A stretch of 9,889 bases of DNA from Chloroflexota bacterium (lineage in GTDB: Bacteria; Chloroflexota; Limnocylindria; Limnocylindrales; CSP1-4), in NCBI GenBank assembly GCA_021785115.1, contig JAJYGO010000495.1:1-9889 (forward strand), read 5' to 3'. This document shows, one piece after another, positions 6,239 to 9,889 of the stretch (its first letter is position 1; each line of letters opens with the position of its first letter). The notes below the pieces were generated by a model. The model was not told the origin of the DNA. It did not search any database and saw nothing but the letters and a program-made list of their open reading frames with translations. Both the position numbers and the translations under genes were made by a program.

Positions 6239-7720
6239 CTATGCCCCCGCCGGGGTAGACGGCGGGGGGTCCCAGCCATACCGACCACTCGGCAGCCGGT
6301 GCGCCTCCAGGCGCGGGCGGATGCCCGGCGCGAGCCAGTCGTCCTCGCACGTCACGGCGCCGCACTTTGGACAGATCCGGGGCACGTGATAGACCGCGAA
6401 CCCGAAGCCTGGGATGCGCAGCTCGTCCGCGCTCTCCGGGTCATCCTCAGCGACCTGAACCCGGTACAGGGACCCGAAGCCCGACACGATCTTCAGGTGT
6501 CGCGTCGCCCACAGGTACTCACCGATGCGCGCGGGATCCCCGGAGTCGACGATGCCGTGGGGCTTGCCGACGTACTTCAGGACCTCGCGGATGACCACCT
6601 GTCGCTCTGCTGGGTCGTCGGCGGGGAGCGCCTCGACCCACACCGACCAGGCGCCGGTACAGCGCGCGCTGCGACCGTGGCGGCAGCCCTTTGTCCGGCA
6701 GGTGATGGCCTGCCAGGTGTCGCGCATCTCGGCCCAGCCCATCCAGGGGGCGTCGAGGAGCGCATGGAGGTGGGGATGCCAGGAACCGTCGCGCGCCTCG
6801 GACCACGTGAGATCGATGGCCGCGGCGCCGCCAGCGACTGGCGCGTGGCGGAAGTCCGGGCAGTTCCGGTCGCGGCGATGGTCGGCGTGAGGGCACACCG
6901 CGGGACACCCGCGGGCGTGCGACTCCTGCGGTGGATGCGCAGGGCAGCGACTGCGATGGCGTCCCGTCCGTGTCGCGCAGCCCGGGTCACAGCCGGGGGC
7001 ATGACCACCCCCAACGCGGGCACGACAGTCGGCGACGCAGCGCGGCGCCCGGCACGCGGCCGACGGCATCGGCGCGTGGCAGGGGTGTCCCGGCGCACCG
7101 TCGAGCGTCCCGTCGGGTCCGACCGCGGACCAGCGCCAACGACACGGCCCTCCCTTGAAGATCCCGCGCCGACGGAGTCGCGCGAAGTCCCGGCGCAGCT
7201 GCGCGAGTCCCGCGCCGAGCTGGCCAGGGGCGACGTTGCGTTCGGTGAAGGTCCAGAACACAGGGCGATCCATGTCGGCGGCGAGGGCGTCGTATCGATG
7301 GAGGAGCCGCGCCATGCGGGCACGCTCGCAGTCGGGCTCACCCCGTACGTGGCACGAGAGCGGCGTGGCCACCCCGGAGCCGCAGCCGCGATGGACGAGG
7401 ACGCGGACCTGCGCGCAGTCGCGCACCGCCGCGGCCTTGGCGTCGAACCAGATGAATCGCTCGTGGTCGAGCTTGTCTTCCGCCTGCTGCGCGCACAGGT
7501 CCAGGACCGCGGCGAGCGCGAGCTTCGTCGTCTCGCGCCTCTCCGGGTCCCGGAGGATGCGGGCCAGAGGGTCCTCGGGCCGTGGGACTCGCCTCCCGGA
7601 ATCCCGTCGTGAACGCCCACTGCGAGGTTGTTGCCTCGTATCGAGAGAAGCGGGACGTGCGCAGTCGAATCGGGGGGCGGCTGGTTCGCCCGGCGGCGGA
7701 ATGAGGACGGGTGCTGTCAC
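6239..7720 (-). CDS. rep: Rolling-circle replication initiator (HUH Rep) with Cys/His-rich insertion, 493 aa
   Basis: Endonuclease that nicks the double-strand origin and stays linked to DNA through tyrosine. The start chosen is GTG 7720, overlapping the zinc-finger gene stop (GTGA); the frame is open to 8110, but those residues are antisense-like. An N-terminal cysteine cluster (Cys113, Cys123, Cys131) precedes motif I VFWTFTERNV (154-163). RLRRRGIFKGG (181-191) follows and matches the Rep_1 family pattern. Motif II is HPHLH (315-319, metal ligands His317 and His319). Motif III is EVLKYVGK (379-386, nucleophile Tyr383, Lys386). Between I and II lies an insertion of about 100 residues (193-292) crowded with Cys and His, including a tandem repeat. 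A second Cys group (341-354) and a C-terminal CPKCG (450-454) add possible zinc sites. Family members are usually about 300-350 aa, so this one is long because of these additions. Single Tyr suggests plasmid-type replication. Confidence 0.9.
   Translation of the reverse strand: MTAPVLIPPPGEPAAPRFDCARPASLDTRQQPRSGRSRRDSGRRVPRPEDPLARILRDPERRETTKLALAAVLDLCAQQAEDKLDHERFIWFDAKAAAVRDCAQVRVLVHRGCGSGVATPLSCHVRGEPDCERARMARLLHRYDALAADMDRPVFWTFTERNVAPGQLGAGLAQLRRDFARLRRRGIFKGGPCRWRWSAVGPDGTLDGAPGHPCHAPMPSAACRAPRCVADCRARVGGGHAPGCDPGCATRTGRHRSRCPAHPPQESHARGCPAVCPHADHRRDRNCPDFRHAPVAGGAAAIDLTWSEARDGSWHPHLHALLDAPWMGWAEMRDTWQAITCRTKGCRHGRSARCTGAWSVWVEALPADDPAERQVVIREVLKYVGKPHGIVDSGDPARIGEYLWATRHLKIVSGFGSLYRVQVAEDDPESADELRIPGFGFAVYHVPRICPKCGAVTCEDDWLAPGIRPRLEAHRLPSGRYGWDPPPSTPAGA
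6851..7006 (-). repeat. Tandem zinc-finger-like repeat inside Rep
   Basis: Rep residues 239-262 and 267-290 share H-A-x-G-C-x3-C-x10-C-P with a period of 28 residues (His240/Cys244/Cys248/Cys259 and His268/Cys272/Cys276/Cys287). Extra Cys and His before them (His212, Cys214, His215, Cys223, Cys228, Cys232) may be a degenerate third unit. The spacing suggests bound zinc, possibly for DNA recognition. Confidence 0.65.
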
Positions 7721-7947
7721 GGCTCTGGTCCCGGTCCGGTGACCGGTTCGACCCGCGGTGGTATCGGAGGCCACTTCGGGGCCGAACGCGGCTCCGACGG
7801 GGCTGTACCTGTTGCAGAGGTGTTGCTGCGCTCGGCCTTGCGCATGCGGCAGAGCCGGGTCCGGCAGCCCATCGAGCAGGTGCGCCGGTCGGCGCGGGCC
7901 CAGCTGACCAGCGGCTCGCCGCAGGCCAGGCAGTGGCCGGTGTTCAT
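7717..7947 (-). CDS. Small treble-clef zinc-finger protein, 76 aa
   Basis: First gene of the operon. From ATG 7947 the protein begins directly with a zinc-binding module: Cys6-x2-Cys9-Gly at CLACGEPL, then TCSMGC (Cys24-x3-Cys28) followed by RTRLCRMRKAER. This Cys-x2-Cys-Gly ... Cys-Ser-x2-Cys-Arg pattern is that of short treble-clef fingers common in actinobacterial and plasmid genomes, which probably bind nucleic acid. Residues 40-76 are Pro/Ser-rich and disordered. The stop TGA overlaps the Rep GTG (GTGA), so Rep translation is probably coupled to it. The ATG lacks a good ribosome binding site. A GTG at 8073 would give 118 aa, with GAGG 10 bases upstream, but would place coding sequence over the hairpins. 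The start is therefore open. It could be a copy-number or recombination-direction regulator, which is inferred. Confidence 0.7.
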   Translation of the reverse strand: MNTGHCLACGEPLVSWARADRRTCSMGCRTRLCRMRKAERSNTSATGTAPSEPRSAPKWPPIPPRVEPVTGPGPEP

Positions 7948-8021
7948 GGCCGATCGTCCGGGCGCGTCGAGCGGCGGACTGGCTGGGTGCGACCGAGCGC
8001 ACTGCGCGGTAGATTGGGCAT

Positions 8022-8039
8022 GGAAGGCTCGCTCCTTCC
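8022..8039. repeat. Inverted repeat, 6-bp arms
   Basis: GGAAGG (8022-8027) and CCTTCC (8034-8039) are perfect inverted arms around a 6-base centre. It lies 9 bases from a larger inverted repeat and about 75 bases upstream of the zinc-finger start. It could be an operator or part of an origin. Confidence 0.5.
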
Positions 8040-8048
8040 GACGGTCGA

Positions 8049-8081
8049 GCTCCGGGGTTGTTGTCGAAGCCACCCCGGAGC
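8049..8081. repeat. Inverted repeat with perfect 10-bp arms
   Basis: GCTCCGGGGT (8049-8058) pairs perfectly with ACCCCGGAGC (8072-8081) around a 13-base centre, TGTTGTCGAAGCC. A GC-rich stem of this size can extrude as a cruciform. There is no T-tract, and it lies between divergent starts, so a terminator is unlikely. A nicking hairpin for Rep, or a regulator site, fits better. Confidence 0.6.
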
Positions 8082-8099
8082 CGCCTCTTCACTTGGGCC

Positions 8100-8104
8100 G
8101 AGGG
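8100..8104 (+). promoter_or_regulatory. Possible ribosome binding site for the MerR-like gene
   Basis: GAGGG 4 bases before the ATG at 8109. The spacing is short, but it favours this ATG over the TTG at 8058, which lies inside the inverted repeat. Confidence 0.4.
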
Positions 8105-8108
8105 ATCC

Positions 8109-9236
8109 ATGCACCCCCGAGCCAGTCACACTTCTACCAACCGGCCCTCACGCGACTCGGCGCCGATTTCCACTGCAGTACGGCGGCGCGAGGCGCGGAC
8201 GTACGCCGACTTGGCCGCAGCGGCCCGCGAGGCTGGTTTCGACGTGAGCCCCTCGCAGGTCCAGGAATGGGTGATGGCGGGGCTGTTGCCGCGGACCGGC
8301 GAGCAGGTGTCAGTGGGCCGACACGGCTTCACGACCGAGCGTCAGCCAGGGGTCGCGGAGCAGCTTCTTGCCCTCTGCCGGCTGCGGCAGCGGACCAAGT
8401 CGTGGGGCAAGTTGGCGGTGCTGCTCTGGGCCGAGGGCTGGCTGGTCAACGTCGAGCGCGTGAGGGCGGCCGTGCTCGCCTGGTTCCCGACCACGCCGTT
8501 GCCCACGCATCCGACCGAGAAGCAGCTCGACCAATGGGCTGCGCTTGCCAACCGGCTGGCGCCCAAGTTTGGCGCGGTCCTCGGCCTTGGCCGGATTGGT
8601 CCTGATGTCAGCGACGGGTTGTACCAGGGGGTCCTTGTTTCAGCTGGGCTGGGGAGCAGCTATCTCGACGAAGAGGGGGCGGTCGCGATCGAGGTGGCGG
8701 CGGGTATGGCGCCCCGGGCGCGGACTGATCGATGGAACGGCCTCGGGCCATGGCTCACCGGCTCCGCGCTGACGGGCCTCGACGTGCTGGGCCGGTCCTA
8801 CTCAATCGAGCGGCTGCGATCGCTCACAGAGTCAGCTTCCGACGCGGAGCTGCAACGCGCCCGTCCTTTGGTCCGGTTCTTCGTGCTCGACTTCCCAGAC
8901 ATGGTGCGAGTCATTGAGCTGTTCAAGGGGCGGAACTTCCTGGGCGTCGGTGCAATTCCGCGCCTCGCGCAGAGCGCGCCGGAGATCGGCCTGCCCCTCG
9001 CGCTCTTCTTCGCCGCAGAGGGACTGGCCGAGCCCATGGATGCGCTCGTCCAGGCGTTGCGATCGACGGCGATGCCCGTGCAGGCGACCCTTGATTCGGC
9101 CGAGCGATACCTAGCGCAACACCCCGAGCATCGCAGGGCCGCCCGACGCATCGGGCTGCTCGGCCTGGCGGAGCAGGGAACGATCCTGCTTGGCATCGAC
9201 GCCCCGGCATTCGTCGACACGGTGTCGTCCGGGTAG
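8109..9236 (+). CDS. Protein with N-terminal MerR-like helix-turn-helix, 375 aa
   Basis: ATG 8109 is preferred. Residues 1-28 look disordered. Residues 31-125 have the MerR-like winged-helix pattern: TYADLAAAAREAGF, then VSPSQVQEWVMAGLLPR (47-62, with the typical 'aGLLPR' at the end of the recognition region), GRHGF (70-74), and helices with EQLLALCRLRQRTKSWGKLAVLLWAEGW (84-111). Residues 126-375 are mostly helical, with RARPLVRFFVLDFPD (250-264) and ALFFAAEGLAEP (298-309), and belong to no domain I recognise. No membrane segment is evident. It is probably a DNA-binding regulator with a ligand- or protein-sensing C-terminal part. It is transcribed away from the rep operon across a 161-base shared region with inverted repeats, so it could control that operon; equally it could be a host gene at the element's edge. 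Confidence 0.68.
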   Translation: MHPRASHTSTNRPSRDSAPISTAVRRREARTYADLAAAAREAGFDVSPSQVQEWVMAGLLPRTGEQVSVGRHGFTTERQPGVAEQLLALCRLRQRTKSWGKLAVLLWAEGWLVNVERVRAAVLAWFPTTPLPTHPTEKQLDQWAALANRLAPKFGAVLGLGRIGPDVSDGLYQGVLVSAGLGSSYLDEEGAVAIEVAAGMAPRARTDRWNGLGPWLTGSALTGLDVLGRSYSIERLRSLTESASDAELQRARPLVRFFVLDFPDMVRVIELFKGRNFLGVGAIPRLAQSAPEIGLPLALFFAAEGLAEPMDALVQALRSTAMPVQATLDSAERYLAQHPEHRRAARRIGLLGLAEQGTILLGIDAPAFVDTVSSG

Positions 9237-9386
9237 GAGGCCGTACCGAAAGGGGTGGCGTCCGCCGGGCGGGCTGATGAGTTCAACGATTGCGCCGACG
9301 ACGGCGTCCCGAAACGAGGGAGCGGGTCCTTCTGGACTACCGGAGCGACCACAATAGGGAATCGACGTGGGGCCTGGAGGCTGCGA
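9237..9386. other. Short intergenic region, no gene seen
   Basis: This 150-base gap lies before the last gene. It has an A-rich patch (CACAATAGGG around 9350-9359) that could be part of a promoter, with no matching -35 hexamer at the right distance, and no strong hairpin terminator for the preceding gene. Confidence 0.35.
9376..9380 (+). promoter_or_regulatory. Strong ribosome binding site for the last gene
   Basis: GGAGG with a 6-base spacer to the ATG at 9387. It fixes the start of the partial gene at the right edge. Confidence 0.75.
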
Positions 9387-9889
9387 ATGACGGATGGGGC
9401 CGATGGAGGCTTGCGCGGCGAGCTTCGGCTCGGTGCGTCCGAGCAGGCCGTCCTTCAGGAGACCATAGCGCGAGAGAAGAGCGCCGCCGCTCCCCGGTTG
9501 GCGATGAGCTATCAGCGGGCTCTCGAGCTGCTTCGGAGCAATGCCCCAGTCGACGCGATCCTGGCCGCTCATCTCGCCCGCGAGCTGCTATCCGCACTCC
9601 CTGGTGCGCTGGGCGTTGAACTGGCTCGCGGGCGACTCGATTATGAGGAACGTGTCGGGGAACTCGCACGGAGCTGGCCCGCGGAGACACGCGCCTCTGA
9701 CCCCCCGCCCCAGACCGTCCTTCACCTGCGGCGGCTGATCGATGAACACGAACAGGCTGCGGACCGTGCGCGCCGGGGACCACGCGAGCTACTCGGCCGT
9801 GAGGACAGGGCGAGAACTGGCTACGTGCCGGACATCTCGGTTGATCGCTGGACGGAGCTTCTGCGTCGAGGCACCGGCCTTGCCCACCG
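9387..9889 (+). CDS. Hypothetical protein, N-terminal 167 aa (3' end outside window)
   Basis: The frame from ATG 9387 stays open to the last base, so the gene continues off the right edge. It has the best ribosome binding site of the + strand genes. I do not recognise the family. The visible part is helical and soluble: a first helix with SEQAVLQETIAREKS (18-32), AMSYQRALELLRS (39-51), AHLARELLSALPGAL (61-75), DYEERVGELARSWP (85-98), VLHLRRLIDEHEQAADRARR (111-130), and DRWTELLRRGTGLAH at the edge. The 'HLaREL...LP' helix followed by a 'y..rv..la..W' helix recalls helical proteins of unknown function seen in accessory islands. This is an impression, not a match. Third positions are G/C-rich as in real genes of the window. 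It is not overlapped by any better candidate. Confidence 0.7.
   Translation, partial: MTDGADGGLRGELRLGASEQAVLQETIAREKSAAAPRLAMSYQRALELLRSNAPVDAILAAHLARELLSALPGALGVELARGRLDYEERVGELARSWPAETRASDPPPQTVLHLRRLIDEHEQAADRARRGPRELLGREDRARTGYVPDISVDRWTELLRRGTGLAH

Larger units (their letters stand above)
3046..8108 (-). mobile_element. Putative integrative element with rolling-circle Rep and serine recombinase
   Basis: Six - strand genes with overlapping or abutting ends (zinc finger, HUH Rep, 100-aa unknown, DNA methyltransferase, 158-aa unknown, large serine recombinase) form one operon of about 4.9 kb. Sampled rows have 48-51 G+C per 60 bases against 42-43 outside. A replication initiator plus a site-specific recombinase is the signature of an integrative plasmid or similar element. 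No relaxase, conjugation, capsid, Zot-type ATPase or partition gene is present, so transfer would need another element. The outer coordinates are the operon limits plus the upstream intergenic region, not proven attachment sites. The divergent gene at 8109 may also belong to it. Confidence 0.65.
7948..8108. promoter_or_regulatory. Divergent control region with two inverted repeats; candidate replication origin
   Basis: This 161-base region separates the - strand rep operon from the + strand MerR-like gene and should hold promoters for both. No convincing -35/-10 pair is visible on either strand. It contains the two inverted repeats listed separately (8022-8039 and 8049-8081). Rolling-circle double-strand origins usually lie just upstream of, or within, the rep gene and have a hairpin whose loop is nicked, so this is the best candidate in the window. 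No nick sequence is recognised. Confidence 0.4.

Noticed and set aside
6089..7612. 507-aa open frame on the + strand
   Set aside because: It is antisense to Rep, which has all three HUH motifs in the - strand frame; the + frame has no recognisable domain.
3046..8108. Filamentous (inovirus-like) prophage
   Set aside because: An HUH Rep plus recombinase can occur in inoviruses, but no Zot/pI-type ATPase and no short single-helix coat proteins are present.
7721..8110. N-terminal extension of the Rep frame (start at 8110)
   Set aside because: It would overlap the whole zinc-finger gene and the hairpins; the GTG at 7720 is coupled to the zinc-finger stop and gives a normal Rep N-terminus.
7628..8605. 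325-aa open frame on the + strand
   Set aside because: It crosses the zinc-finger gene antisense and runs out of frame through the MerR-like gene; composition is Arg/Gly-rich with no motif.
1..9889. CRISPR array, tRNA or insertion sequence
   Set aside because: I saw no regularly spaced direct repeats, no cloverleaf-like segment with a tRNA T-loop and no DDE-type transposase.

Overview
The window is GC-rich DNA from an unidentified bacterium. It fits a high-GC actinobacterial or Chloroflexota-like genome, but no rRNA, tRNA or core gene fixes the lineage. Three 60-base rows counted inside the central block (3661, 4801, 5101) have 51, 49 and 48 G+C. Rows in the flanks (2041, 2761, 8401) have 43, 42 and 43. 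The centre is therefore compositionally distinct.

Left flank (1-2922, + strand): the C-terminal part of a TIR-domain protein that runs off the left edge, an unrecognised 213-aa protein, a short DUF2188-like protein and an unrecognised 389-aa protein. All are co-oriented, as in an accessory or defence-type island, but no named system can be assigned.

Centre (about 3046-8108, - strand): a compact six-gene operon that reads as a small integrative mobile element. In transcription order it holds a treble-clef zinc-finger small protein, a rolling-circle (HUH) replication initiator, a 100-aa unknown, a beta-type DNA methyltransferase, a 158-aa Pro/Gly-rich unknown and a large serine recombinase. 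The genes overlap or abut at all five junctions (4-bp overlap, 9-bp gap, then 4-, 8- and 26-bp overlaps). Replication, modification and integration are therefore probably made from one transcript. Upstream of the operon lie two inverted repeats that could be the replication origin or an operator. The replication protein carries a Cys/His-rich insertion with a tandem zinc-finger-like repeat between its catalytic motifs I and II; this is the most unusual feature here.

Right flank (8109-9889, + strand): a divergent 375-aa protein with an N-terminal MerR-like helix-turn-helix, then a gene of unknown function that starts at 9387 behind a strong ribosome binding site and runs off the right edge. 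I cannot place the element's attachment sites from sequence alone. No CRISPR array, tRNA or insertion sequence was seen.
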